Shown piece after piece: positions 35,040-46,479 of a DNA stretch of 64,000 bases. Position 1 is the first letter of the stretch. Each line of letters starts with the position of its first letter. Location: the NCBI GenBank assembly GCA_003255025.1, contig QANY01005285.1, positions 819,001 through 883,000 of the forward strand, read 5' to 3'. The position numbers were made by a program, and so were the translations under genes. The notes beneath the pieces were generated by a model. The model ran no database searches. It was not told the origin of the DNA and saw only the letters and a list, made by a program, of their open reading frames with translations. This DNA comes from Datisca glomerata. Taxonomy: Eukaryota; Streptophyta; Magnoliopsida; Cucurbitales; Datiscaceae.

Positions 35040-35350
35040 TCTTCATATTGGTATGATATTGTCCGTTTTAGGCTTTGACCCTCACGACTTTACTTTTGAA
35101 GTCTATCCAAAATACTTTATACCAATGGAGATATTGTCCATACTTATAAACCCACGATTCTCCTCACTTCTAGCCAATGTGAGACTTTGGTCGTACCCCT
35201 CAAATAAAGGACCACACAATTCCTCTATTCGAACCTCTTCTCGAATGATTATATCCATATGCTCATCTTCCTCACTAGGAAGGTTCTCCGGTCCATTGAG
35301 GTCAACTACTCTTCACGGCATTGGCCCACACGCCTTATTTGAATAACTAG
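35040..35350 (+). repeat. Remnant of a widespread plant repeat with the GATATTGTCC motif
   Basis: TTGGTATGATATTGTCCGTT, ACCAATGGAGATATTGTCC, CTTATAAACCCA and GCCAATGTGAGACTTTGGTC follow each other, an arrangement I recognise from small LTR (TRIM-like) repeats common in eudicots. TATAAACCC would serve as the TATA region. No LTR pair was delimited. The open frame across it (34942-35346) is incidental. The name of the family is not asserted. Confidence 0.5.
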
Positions 35351-35499
35351 AGTACCACCCGTCTCGAGAGCTTGCTTTATCCATGTAAGCTTCTCTCCAC
35401 CGCATTGGGAGACATGCCTTAAGTGAAGCATCAGAGCACCATCACCTGCCTTGAGCTCTAAAACAGATCTATCACGAGTCAATAAGGCATTTGATATGG

Positions 35500-36034
35500 A
35501 CGATGCATCATTGAAATTTTTGGAACAAATGGATCGTTGTATGTGCAGGTCATCTTTCAGAGACCATAACTTTTTACTCGTGTTGACTCACGGGGCTCAT
35601 AAGATATCAAATTGAAGCTCGTTCGGAGATCTACGTGTATAACACAGTTTTAAGTCCAACAAATACTGTTTAAGTACTTTTGGAAGCCCAAAATATACTT
35701 TATCGTGATTTTGGTTATTTTTATAATCTTACCTTTATTTATGTTTAGGGTTCTCTGAGATAGTTTAAATACCTTTTGTTTTGGTTTTATATGGCAATTA
35801 ATGATATTTGTTTGAGAAGTTTTTTCTCTATAATTTTAATTTTTGGTATTTCGTGATTTATCGAAGTTGATGTTTAAATCCTGGTAATCTCAAATTCAAC
35901 AGGTTTTAGAAGATCGAATTACTGGTAATCATGCACGATTCAACAGTTTTTTATGTTGTTAGACTTTCTTTGAGGCTTCCGCTACATCAGCATCCGAGGA
36001 TTTCATCCACGTGGCTAATTCTAGAGCATGACTC
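35500..36034 (+). repeat. LTR-like remnant flanking the Athila-like element
   Basis: It shares blocks with 20868-21140 (see there) and continues GAGGCTTCCGCTACATCAGC, CCGAGGATTTCATCCACGTGG and CTAGAGCATGACTC, where the Athila-like LTR starts. The latter therefore inserted into, or recombined with, this older LTR-like sequence. Confidence 0.5.
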
Positions 36035-37369
36035 TGTTATGATTTTTCAAGAGTACAAGTGTACACTGTCATTGTCAAGTAATAAAATTCTATGAATATA
36101 GAGTATCTTCCCATGAGAATTGATTGTAATTAACTATTGAAATCAAGTTGACCCTAATTCTAATTGAGAGTATCAAAAAGTAGGGATTTTTGAATGTAAT
36201 TATTAAACTAAAACAATTAGGATTATAAATAACACGAATTGTTAATGATTAAATAGTTTTATGAGGAATTTCATTGATTAAAATTTTTAGGGATTCTGAT
36301 TTCACCAAACCAATTATGTTTAAATTTTCAATTTTCAATCAATCAATGTTTAAAATAATTCTAACAGTGAATTTTTCTAATGTAATTATCAATATCTCTC
36401 AAGCATCAATAATAATGATTCAAGTATACAAATTTCACCTCTCTGTCAAGATTAAATATATTGAATCTCATTAAGCACAAAAAATTATAACTGTTGCACT
36501 AGATTCATAGTTATTTCTAACTTATGAAATTCTAATGGTGTAAAAAACATAGGAAAAATTTAATCTTCACTTCATCTCAAATTAAATCTTAAATGATACA
36601 ATAGTTGGCCAGATAATCACATGCATCAAGAACATATCATAAAACTCAGAAATGATGAATAAACATCGATTAGAATAAAAATATAAAATAAAGAACAATC
36701 AAGGTTTGACTATATCGTAGTCCTAGATTGGAAAACTAAAATATACTAAAATAAGAAAAAATCTTAACAATATTCGTGAACATCCAGAAAAGAGAGAAGA
36801 AAGACTAAATTTGAAGAGGAAGTAGAGTTTGAAACTCGTTTCTGGGTTGAATCTTTTTCTTCTACTCTCTAAAAGCTTTTTTTCCTGGCCTCTCACGTCC
36901 AAAAACCTCCTAAAACAATCCTAAAATATTTTATTTATACACTAGGGTTTGTCAAGGATAAAATTGGAGCAAAAATCACATAAAATATCTGAATCGCATT
37001 GGCTATGCAACAATGCAATCTGGGATCTTAAATCTTTGAGCCAGCGTTGCAGTGCTGGGAAGCTAGCATCACGGCGCTGGTGCTGCTGTTTCTCTTTGTT
37101 CTAGCGTCGGGATGGTGGGAAGCCAACGTCGTGATGCTAGCCATTCTGCTCACTTGTACTCTCATTTCCAAAGCTTTGACGTTGAGTTTCAGCGTCATAA
37201 CATTGAAGGTTCTGACCAAATCCATCATTTTATCACCTTTTATTTCGATTTTTGCCTCCCCGATTGCACTTGAATATCTGACCCAAAAAAAAAACAAACA
37301 TAAATCTTAAAAAACTAATAAAAATAAAACTAAGAGTGTCAAAAATATGAGTATGAAACACACTCATCA
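36035..37369 (-). repeat. 3' LTR of the Athila-like element (1,335 bp)
   Basis: On minus it begins TGATGAGTGTGTTTC (37369) and ends AAAATCATAACA (36035). It is preceded on minus by AAGTTTGGGACATT, a purine-poor remnant of the polypurine tract. Homology to the 5' LTR is clear over 36035-36804 versus 43380-44153 (for example AGTGTACACTGTC, CAATCAATCAATGTTTAAAAT, AACATATCATAA). Confidence 0.85.
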
Positions 37370-38827
37370 AATGTCCCAAACTTAACTTTTTGCCAGTGCT
37401 CGAGCAAAACAAAATAAAAAATCAAATAAGTAAGCACTAAACTCTAATTATGTAAAACTATGGATCAAGTCATAGAAATGTTTTAAAAACAAATTATACC
37501 TCAAAGACTTCAAAATAGCGATAACCTAAGAAAAACTTCTAAATTGTGATCATGTAGAATTTCAACTCAAATTCCAACTTACACTTCACCTTGTAAAATC
37601 TCGAGTGTGTGTGTGTCACCTTAAGTCGTCCAACTTCTTAGTCTTAAATGAGTTTATGCAACCAAGTCTTATAAAAGCGGATCCATTAATCTATAAATAG
37701 ATTAGAACTCCATAGGCCAATTTTTAATGCCATTTTCAACTAATGTAGGCAAACCACAACACTCAGGATCGGTAGGACTTTCGTAGGTTTGTAATGTATG
37801 GCTAGAGTTTAATGTAGGATAAAATGTATTATTTCGGCTCAATCTTTACCCATAGTCACACATACATTCTAGGAATCAACGAGATTAACCCAATTTCTCT
37901 TACCACAGCCCCAAACTTGTCACTTTCCACCTCTTGAATTATCAACCACACCCAATCATTTTTTTATTTGATTTCCTCAAGCTTCTCTTTTCCTTAACGA
38001 GCTTTCAGCTAATAACTCCCAAACCAGTTGGTCTTAGGGTATTAGGCGTTGAGACACCCCTCTGAGCTTAATCACTCAAGTCCAAGAGGCTATGAATTCA
38101 ACTTATTCACAATTTTCTTAAAAAAAAATATCAAAACTCCTCCCATCCACCCAAAGTGTCATAGCTCCAAGTATTTTCCTAGAACATCCAAATACTATAA
38201 GTAAAAAAGGTTACTTGTGAAGTTTTTATAAGGCTAGGCAACTATCATGGGTAGTACAAAAAATGGCTATTTAGACTCAATAGGGATAACTAGGGAAATA
38301 ATTATGCATAGGCTGGCTTGAAAAGCTCAAACGATCCAAATAGGGTCTAAATCATGTCCTAAGTATAGTTTAACCTAGGATTTTCACCTCGAGCAACAAT
38401 CAAACTGATTCTAGAGTTCTTATGAGATCATAAAGATTTCTTAAGTCACATAAACCTTCTCTAAGTAAAATGGCAATCAAACACTCAAGGCTATGTGCTC
38501 AACATGTCAGAATTCTCCACTAAATGCACACCAACAAATAGTTCAAACACACAGAGATACACAATTTCATCAATATTTCTAAAGTTATGAATAAATAAAA
38601 ACCAATCTCATCATAGGCGTAAACATTGTCTACTACAAACCGTCAAATTCACAAACTTTTTTGAATAAATAAGAAAGAAAATAGAAAAAATACTATAGAG
38701 AATATAAATAACAAAATAAAACTAATCAACAAAATTAAATGCCATCATCCCCAAAGCTAAAACTTGCATGGTCCTCAATGAAAATATGTAAAAGAAGTAA
38801 GTAAAGAGGACTTCCCCTGAATGAATA
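37370..38827 (-). other. Untranslated 3' part of the Athila-like element
   Basis: About 1.4 kb between the domain remnant and the 3' LTR, AT-rich, without a coding frame. Athila-lineage elements commonly carry a long untranslated tract here. Confidence 0.5.
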
Positions 38828-39780
38828 TTAGCTTTCCTTGTCGTCATTCTCCGCATTGTTCATGTTATCTCCAAATGATGGAAAGAGTAGGAAAACTGAT
38901 GCCTGTGGAAGTGGATAGACAGTGCCTCCAATATTCAACACACACTGACTCAACATTTTCCCCAAGGCGATGTGGAATTCGACGTTGTAGTCATGCATGT
39001 GCTGTACTTCTTGGCCAAGCTCACGCATCTCATTCCAATGTTCTGCTTGCCTGGACTCCACAAAGTTGGCTCCACTAGATGAGGATGGGCAACTACTAGA
39101 TGTTTGGAGCTGCCGACGGGAAGGACCGACTCCATGATTTAATGTGTCCGCTAGATTCTTGTACTACTTAATAGTCATGGGGCCAATGGTCTTCATGAGG
39201 TGAATTAATGCTTTTCATGGTTCCCATGTAAGAAATTCATTTCTGCACAAATTAGTGATTAAGCTCGGTACAAAGAGGCCACATTTTTTAGAAGAGGCAC
39301 AATCCAGTATGGAATTGGAGATGATACTTCTTACATCAATTGATATGCCTTCCAGGAATGCATAAATGAGGTGGCCCGATCCTTGGTGACATCACTTGTG
39401 TGCAACACCGGCTTCAAACGCAGTTACAAACTAATGCTAGGCCTTTAGCAATATTGTTTAAGGCACTTATTTTGATATGGTTCGGTTCCCCACTAACCAT
39501 TTTCATCCACTATGTCCCTGGCACACATAATGTGCTGATCAATGCATCCAAATCCACATCCCCTTGTATAAAAGTAGAATATTCATCATTCTCAATGTCG
39601 GGAAGAGAGTAGTATTTGTTAAATGAATGCATTAACGTAAAATTCGTAAACTAAAGGGACCACACCAACTTCAAGTGCACGGCATAAATTAAGCCAACCC
39701 TGCCTAATGATGTTGTTAAGCATGGGAAAGTGTGTATCATCTAATCAAACCCCCTCTATTGGATGATTTGCTTTTTAATG
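38828..39780 (-). pseudogene. Putative plant transposon protein domain, relic
   Basis: On minus the frame pieces read GWLNLCRALEVGVVPLVYEF, then YVNAFI, FIQGDVDLDALISTLCVP and later RQAEHWNEMRELGQEVQHMH. This order (VVxEFYxNA, then a VDxxxI block and a late coiled segment) resembles the domain annotated as putative plant transposon protein, found in many Ty3/gypsy-derived sequences. Stops and at least three shifts break it. Its role in the element is unknown. An env-like or extra ORF position, downstream of pol, is suggested by placement only. Confidence 0.5.
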
Positions 39781-39816
39781 ATCATTGTTGTCAACCACTC
39801 ATAAACAGCTGGGGTC

Positions 39817-40564
39817 TCATTTTTTTACACTATCTACTTCAATCTCTTTAGCTGAGACTCGATGACCAAGAACAATTCCCTCTTGTATCATAAAATGACA
39901 TTTTTCCCAATTCAAGACCAAGTTGGTATCTTTACATTGTTCCAACATAAGAGATAAATTTTCCAAACAAGAATCAAGAGAAGAACCAAAGACCAAGAAG
40001 TCATACATAAATACCTCAATGAAACGCTCCACCATGTCAGAAAAGATTACCATCATGCACCTTTGAAACGTCGCTGGTTTGAAACGTCGCTGGTGTGTTA
40101 CATAAACCAAATGACATCCATAAAGTTCTATATGGGCATGTGAATGTCGTCTTCTCTTGATCCTCCAGTGCTATGGAAATTTTGTTGTAGTCAGAATAAC
40201 CATCTAAGAAGTAGTAATATGTATGGCTAGCCAGTCTGTCAAGCATTTGATCAGTAAATGGCAATGTGAAATGATCTTTTCACGTAGCTTTGTTGAGCTT
40301 CCTGTAATCAATATATACTCTCCAACCGGTCACCGTTCTCGTAAAAATTAATTCATTCTTTTCATTGGCGACCATTGTCATTCCACATTTCTTTGGCATA
40401 ACTTGCACAAGACTGACCCAAGCACTGTCAGAAATAGGGTAGATAATACCTGCATCAAGAAATTTCAGTATTTTAGCTCTGACCACCTCCTTCATATTAG
40501 GATTTAATCGGCGTTGGTGTTCCACAAATGTTCTATAATTATCCTCCATCAAGATTTTATGCAT
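39817..40564 (-). pseudogene. Athila-like reverse transcriptase relic
   Basis: From 40564 the frame gives MHKILMEDNYRTFVEHQRRL, VRAKILKFLDAGIIYPISDS, TVTGWRVYIDYRKLN, then after a shift LPFTDQMLDRLASHTYYYFLDGYSDYNKI and FGLCNTPATFQ. The active site, normally YMDDF, reads FMYDFLVFG, so one catalytic Asp is replaced by Tyr. A 13-bp duplication (GAAACGTCGCTGG, 40066-40093) causes a shift before it. It ends at IEVDSVKK and is joined to unrelated coding sequence, with RNase H and integrase deleted. Confidence 0.87.
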
Positions 40565-40720
40565 GCAAAGTGATGGATAATTCCTTTGTTGTCAGAATTT
40601 GACCACCCTAGGGTCATTTTATGCTCTCTCAACACCCTCAAAAGTTTGTATTATCGTTCACCATTTAATGAAGCAGAAAAAAATGAGAGGGAGAGTAGAG
40701 GCTTCTCTTAGATAAGCGTA

Positions 40721-41975
40721 CTAAAGGTGGGTTGACAATTGCTTGAGTTCTAACTTTGGTGATTTTTCAATAGATGGTAATTTTCTAGGTTTACCTTCTC
40801 CCAGTTCTTCAAAAGGCCTCTTGATGAATATCAGTGGGGTCGCTTCCGACATATTCACACACTCCAAAATCTTTCGATCTTCCTTGTCACAAGCCCCAAC
40901 TAGACATGCTTCTAATGGTTCAATCGGATAGCTTTTTTGAATTGCTTCCTTAATATATTGTTTTGCATTATCCACCTGCAAACAACTATTCATATCATTG
41001 GGGTATTGTTTTGAAGAAACTAAAAGTTACTTGCTCTTCTTACACTCTCAAAATAAGCTGCATTTTCTACACATCAATAAAAGTTCTCTCTGTAGCTAAG
41101 AATGATCTACCAAGAATAACTAGAATTTCTCGATCTTCTTCCATGTTAAGAACAATGAAATCAGCTGGGAATATAAATTTATCCACCTTTACCAAAGCAT
41201 CCTCAATAACCCCTCATAGATATTTAATAGAATGATCAACTAATTGTAAAGAGACCGTTGTGGGCTTAACTTCTTCAAGACCTAGCTTCTTGTAAATCAA
41301 GAAATGAATTAAATTAACACTAGATCCAAGATCACATAGAGCCTTTTCAAAATAAGTATTGCTAATGTTGTATGGAATAGTAAAACTTTCAGGATCCTTA
41401 AGCTTCAGGGATAATTTATATTGCAAGATAACACTGCTCTCCTTAGCAAGTGCAACTGTCTCATAATCCTCTAGTTTTCTCTTGTTCGAGAGAATCTCCT
41501 TAATGAATTTGACATAGCTCGACACTTTTTCCAAAGCATCGAACAAAGGAATGTTGATATACAATTTCTTAAACACATCAAGAAACTTGGAAAGCTGCTT
41601 GTTCAATTTTTTCTTTTGGACCCGCTGGAGTATGGAATAAGGTGAGACATAAGATGGAGGATTACCGGGAAAGAACTTTGACTTAGGCTTGTCTTCCTTC
41701 ATTTCTGAACTCTTAGTAAAATCATGACGCACTACCTCAGTTTGAGCTTCAATTGGCTGATAATTTTCAACTATTACTTTCTTGCCACTACGAAGGATAA
41801 TTTCTTTTGCTTGTTCTTTTGGATTCTTCTTAGTGTTTTTCGACAGAGAACCTTGCGGTCTTTGAGTGGGTATTTTTGAAAGTTGATCTATTTGAAGCTC
41901 CAAATTCCAAAAAGACACAACTTGGCTCTGAATACTAGTTTCTTCTCTTCGAAGTGTAGCATTTATTCTTGCCAT
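40721..41975 (-). pseudogene. Athila-like protease and linker relic
   Basis: 41975-41214 encodes LRSGKK, KKKLNKQLSKFLDVFKKLYI, LSNKRKLEDYETVALAKE and ALCDLGSSVNLIHFLIYKKL, the protease region with Asp-Leu-Gly in place of the common Asp-(S/T)-Gly, as is usual in this lineage. After a stop at 41213 the frame continues in pieces (VLRTMKSAGN antisense; on minus FIVLNMEEDREI and LGRSFLATE near 41180-41090). At 40993-40721 comes the linker to RT: CLVGACDKEDRKI and KLELKQLSTHL. Confidence 0.8.
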
Positions 41976-41979
41976 AAAT

Positions 41980-43230
41980 TGATTAGTATTGATTGTGAGC
42001 TGGAAAATAGCATCTTCTAAATAAATTTTAGGTTACTGGCTGAAATTGAGGCTGAGTAGAAACTGGTGAATTAATCACATTATGACTATTCTTCCAAGAA
42101 ACATTAGGGTGATTTCGCCATCCTTATTTGTAGGTGTTAGAGAATGGATGATTCTGCATGTTGTAATTTCCAACAAAGTTAGCATTGTATGTGTTCTGAC
42201 TGAGGAGTAAAGAGATTACCAACTTGGCATTCAGTACTAGAACGAGTTCCATTGCATAAGTTATAAACTTATGCACTGGCATTGGCAGTGTAAAAGCTTG
42301 GCATTCAGTACTAGAACGAGTTCCATTGTATAAGTTATAACACTGGCATTGGCAGTGTAAAAGCTGAATTGCTTGGACAGAGTAGCTATTTGAGCTATGA
42401 GAGCAATAAGAATTTCTACTTCATGGACTCCAATAATCTTTCTTTGGACATTTCATTCAGTTGGCCATTGATAGGTATAAGCATCCATTTCTTCTAGCAA
42501 AGTATAGGCCTCCTCAAGTGGTTTACCCATCAAAGTACATCCTGTTGTTGCATCTACTAATTTTCTTGTTAAATTCTTCAATCCATTATAGAAAGTTTGG
42601 ACATGTACCCATTCAAGGAGTCCATGATGTGGGCATCCCCTCAACATCTATTTAAACCTCTCCCAAGCTTCATAAAAAACTCCATATCATATTGGAAAAA
42701 TGTAATGATCTCGTTCTTCATCTTGGTTGTTTTAGCTGGTGGAAAGAATATGGTAAAACATTTCTCAAAAAGGCCATTACAAGTAATGATTGATCCAACT
42801 GGTAAAGAGTTCAAACATAGCATTATCCCAAAGTGAAAATGAAAATAATGTCAGCCTAACTGCATCAGTTCAGACATTTTTGTACTTGAATGTCTCATAA
42901 ATTTCAAAAAAACTGGCTACATGAACATTTGGGCCATCATTTGGCAAAGTAATGAGCTGATTAGCTTGCACCATTTGAATGATAGCTGACTTAATCTCAA
43001 AATTGTTGGCAATATTAACGGGGCGTTGAATGGTAGACGCAACCTCATTGACCACTGGCATAACATAGTCCTGAATTACCCAGTTATTTTGGTTGTTCAC
43101 AATTTCAGGATTTTCTCAAACGTCACCCATGGTTTCTTGAGGTTGTCTAGAAGCTTGTGTCCTTACTTTTCTATCTTGGTGACAAGTTCACTCAATATTT
43201 GAATTAAGATGAGTCAAATTTTCACTTTCA
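41980..43230 (-). pseudogene. Athila-like gag relic
   Basis: Minus-strand pieces read RPVNIANNFEIKSAIIQMVQ, FFEIYETFKYKNV, AVRLTLFSFSLWDNA, FYEAWERFK, LRGCPHHGLLEWVHVQTFYN and EEAYTLLEEMDAYTYQW, the canonical block order of Athila-lineage gag. A tandem duplication at 42218-42363 (about 78 and 66 bp, each with TTGGCATTCAGTACTAGAAC) falls where the zinc knuckle should be and leaves no clean CCHC motif. Several stops and shifts are present. Confidence 0.83.
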
Positions 43231-43356
43231 AATCATCTCATACGCCTAAGAAAACGCCTGAAAATTTAAAACAGGAAACAACCATAAATAAAAGAAAATA
43301 GAAACTCAAAGTAAAATTAAGGATATGTAATTCCAAGATTAATAAATAAAATCAAT

Positions 43357-43377
43357 CCTCGACAACAACACCAAAAA
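43357..43377 (-). other. Primer-binding site, tRNA-Asp type (degenerate)
   Basis: On minus, just after the 5' LTR end, TTTTTGGTGTTGTTGTCGAGG differs by C-to-T and similar changes from the TGGCGCCGTTGCCGGGGA type used by Athila/Calypso elements. Confidence 0.75.
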
Positions 43378-43379
43378 CT

Positions 43380-44153
43380 TATTACGATTTTTTAAGAGTG
43401 CAAGTGTACATTGTCGTTTTCAAGTAATAAAATTCTATATGAATATAAAGTATTGTCCCATGAGTATTGATTGTTATTAACTATTGAAATCAACTAGACC
43501 CTAATTCTAATTGATGGTATCAAAAAATATGGATTTTTAATGTAATTATTACACTAAAATAATTAAGATTTATAAATAACACAAATTACAAATGATTAAA
43601 TAGTTTTATGTGGGAATTTCAATTAAAAATTCTAGGGATTTTGATTTCACCAAACCAATCATGTTCAAATTTACAATTCTCAATCAATCAATGTTTAAAA
43701 TAATCATGACAACGAATTTCTCTAATGCAATTATTAATCTTTCTCAAGCGTCAATAATAATGATTCAAGTATACAAATCTCATATCTCTGTCAAGAATAA
43801 ATATATTGAATCTCATTAAGCATAAGAAATTATAATTCCTACACTAGATTCATAAGTATCTATAACTTATGAAACTCTATGATGTAAAAACTATAGGGCA
43901 AATTTAATCTTCATTTCTCAATCTCAGAATTAAATCTCAAATCATACAATAGTTGACCAGACAATCACGTGCATTAAGAACATATCATAACGCTCAACAA
44001 TAATGAATAAACATACATTAGATTGAAAATATAAAATAATGAACAATCAAAATTTGACTACGTTATAACCGTAGATTGAAAAACTAAAACATACTCAAAT
44101 AAAAAAATATGCTAACAATGTTCATGAACGTAGAAAAAAGTGACAAGAAAGAC
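43380..44153 (-). repeat. 5' LTR of the Athila-like element, 5' truncated
   Basis: It matches 36035-36804 of the 3' LTR. About 565 bp expected at its 5' end (minus) are absent: the similarity stops at AGAAAGAC (44153), followed by the MULE-like segment. Confidence 0.8.
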
Positions 44154-45385
44154 GGTTTTCTTTTTTAATATTGCAAAAAAATTGAATCCTAAAAATAGTG
44201 AAAATTACATGATTTGACAGGTTTGAGTACTCATTTTAAATAAATGGCCATAAACTAAACAAATTACAAAGATGGCCGGTTTTCTTAAGTATAATTTTTC
44301 TAAAGTTTAATATTCCCATTTTATCCCCATCCCTTTAAACGCCTCAAATCAATTTCACCAAAAATAATCAATGCTTAGTTCGTTCCCCTCTCTCTCTCTG
44401 AAGCAAATATTCTTCTCCTCTCTCTAAGATGCTTAATTCGTTCGTCGATTGGAGCATACTATTCATACATCATTGAATTCTCCGTCAATGATTTTGGTTT
44501 TCAAGATTTCACATCAATGTAAGAGCTTTGCACAAACCTGCAAACCCGATTTTGTTCGACGAGCTTGATTTCGTTCAACACTGAGCTTGGTTCTTTCCTC
44601 TTTCATTTTAGGTTCCCCTGTTCATATTACTGCGGCCTTCGTTCAAGCTAGTTGTGATATGTGTTTAGGGCCGCTACTCAAACAAGGGGTTTAGGATTGA
44701 TTCGAGCGCTTGGTCTCTAGGGTTTGAGATTGATTTCACCTAATTGATGCAATTTAATTTTCTTGAGTCCAATATGCTATGCGAAGGTTCATATTCGTAA
44801 GCTCCAACGGTTCAATTGGGAATGGTTACTCTTTGATTGACTACATTATTTCCATTCCCTTAATGTCTGATCTCTCTCTATCTGTGTATCTGTCCTCCCT
44901 GTTCCTCTATTTTCTTTTGAAAATTGGTAGGGGTTTTTTGCTAGACTGTACTGAGGAAAAAACATTTTACAAAATTATAATTTTTCACCTCCTCTCTAAA
45001 ATTAGTTGAAGAAGTTACCAAATAGCCCCTGCGCGAGTTCCAAATGATGGCTAAAAAATGATAATTATTACACCTTTTCAAAACCCACCCTTATACGAAA
45101 CCCACCTCTTCGTGTACCTCTTCACCATTTCAAACTCTTCTCTTGCATTTCCTTCATCTGTCTCTCTTAAAGTTACTCTCTCTCTCTTTCTCTCTCTCTC
45201 GAAGTCGAAGCATCTCTCTGTAGACATCTTTTAGTGTTCTTCTCCCACAATAAGAAATCACAACAAGATATTTTTTTGTTTCTAGTTTTCTAAGTTTTTT
45301 TTCCTGGGTTATTGAGTTTCTGATTTTTGTAGGTTTCTGGATTTCTTGAAAGTTTCTCTTTGAAAATCTTGTAGTCATCGTGTAC
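44154..45385 (+). other. Left flank of the MULE-like element
   Basis: It starts GGTTTTCTTTTTTAATATTGC and has GGCCATAAACTAAACAAATTAC, words typical of MULE ends that I cannot match to the right side. 44385-44580 and 45120-45230 are CT-rich, like a leader before the peptidase gene. A frame at 44779-45009 has no recognisable product. Confidence 0.4.
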
Positions 45386-45387
45386 TC

Positions 45388-45605
45388 TACATGAGGCCTT
45401 CATGGGTAGCGTGTAGACTTCATGTAGCCTACACGAGGCCTTCATGGGTAGCGTGTAGACTTCATGTAGTCTACACGAGGTTTTCATGGGCAGCGTGTAC
45501 ACTTTATGTTATCTACACGAGGCCTTCATGGACATCGTGTACACTTCTTGCAGTCTATTTGAGACCTCCATGGGAAGCGTGTAGATTTCATGGAGTATTT
45601 TTTTA
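45388..45605 (+). repeat. 42-bp hairpin repeat array, copy block A
   Basis: Five units of 42 bp, each containing CTACACGAGGCCTTCATGGG then AGCGTGTAGACTTCATG. They translate as RPSWVACRLHV-like 14-residue repeats, but these are incidental. The unit has partly matching inverted arms (CTACACGA and the reverse complement of (A/T)GCGTGTAG). Confidence 0.85.
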
Positions 45606-45649
45606 TGAATATACAATGTTTACTGTGACATTACTGTAAAACCTGACGG

Positions 45650-46370
45650 GTCGTGTGGAAGAGTTTGAGAATGATCCTGCGGCCTGGGATGTTGACATTG
45701 ATAATACTCTCCGGTACCAAATACTTGGTTGCAGACAAACTTTGGAAGGGATTGGGAAGAGTCTGATATGGTATCTTTTTTTTTACTTATAAGGTAGTAA
45801 ACATTCTTTTTTTTTAATTATAAAAGCCAATATTTATTCTTATATATCAATTTGTATAAGTTATGTTCCCCATGAATGTGGGCAATAGTAATTGGTTTAC
45901 TGTGGAGCTAGATTTTAATGGCCAGTGTGTTAATATTTATAATTCCTTGAACACGCTATATCAAAAGTCTTAAGTATCTTGAACTTATGAAGCCTTTTAC
46001 GAAGATTGTCCCTCGTTTGCTTCAAATTATGAATATTTATAAGAAAGAGCGTGGGTTCAATTGAAAGATGAGTAGGAATATAAGCCAATGCCGTGTCCAC
46101 AACAAGAGAATGGATAAGTGAAATATACATATTTTTAAAATCCTCTATGCACTTAGCATTTTATACATATTATTTAATTATATTTTTTGCATTTCATGTG
46201 TTTTGTAGCTTTGATTGTGGGGTATTCTCCCTAAAATTTGTCGAAGCCCTAACATATGGGATGAATCTCTAAGAAATAACTCAAAAGAGACTGTCGGAAT
46301 ACATAAATGTATTGCAATTGAGTTATTTACATGGAAAAAAGTCAAACCATTATAAATTTTTTATGTATAT
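45650..46370 (+). pseudogene. Ulp1-like C48 cysteine peptidase relic
   Basis: Ulp1 peptidases remove SUMO from proteins; ULP-like genes in MULEs have unknown function. Pieces: RVEEFENDPAAWDVDIDNTL near 45660-45720; from 45860 VMFPMNVGNSNWFTVELDFN and CVNIYNSL; then PMPCPQQENG, and in a second exon (from 46209) FDCGVFSLKFVEALTYGMNL. The order is the C48 core His, Asp, Gln, Cys. Here the His of the usual HW is Asn (NSNW) and the Asp of IYDS is Asn, while Gln and Cys remain. Four in-frame stops interrupt the first part, and the donor after ENG reads AT instead of GT (46114-46115). It is therefore doubly inactive. Confidence 0.82.
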
Positions 46371-46479
46371 ATTGGATATGTATTATTTATACTGATTTTA
46401 TGATATTTTTCCTATATAACTTTTAATGCCCAATCTTTTATATGTTGTTGAATGCTTGGTTTTACCGTTGAATGCTTGG

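Larger units (their letters stand above)
36035..44153 (-). mobile_element. Athila/Calypso-like Ty3/gypsy element, defective
   Basis: Read on minus: 5' LTR (right end lost, 44153-43380), tRNA-Asp-type primer site, gag (about 43230-41980), protease (41975-41214), RT (40564-39817), a transposon-specific domain (about 39780-38828), a long untranslated stretch and a complete 3' LTR (37369-36035). Gag words, LRSGKK, ALCDLGSSVNL and the primer site are those of the Athila/Calypso lineage. RNase H and integrase are missing between 39817 and 39780. The homology of the 5' LTR stops abruptly at 44153, where the MULE-like segment begins. Confidence 0.85.

Noticed and set aside
34942..35346. 134-codon plus-strand frame
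   Set aside because: It lies over a known type of plant repeat with a GATATTGTCC motif; the protein has no family features.
45391..45639. 82-codon frame with 14-residue repeats (RPSWVACRLHV type)
   Set aside because: It is the translated 42-bp DNA repeat. The same unit is noncoding in the transposase intron.
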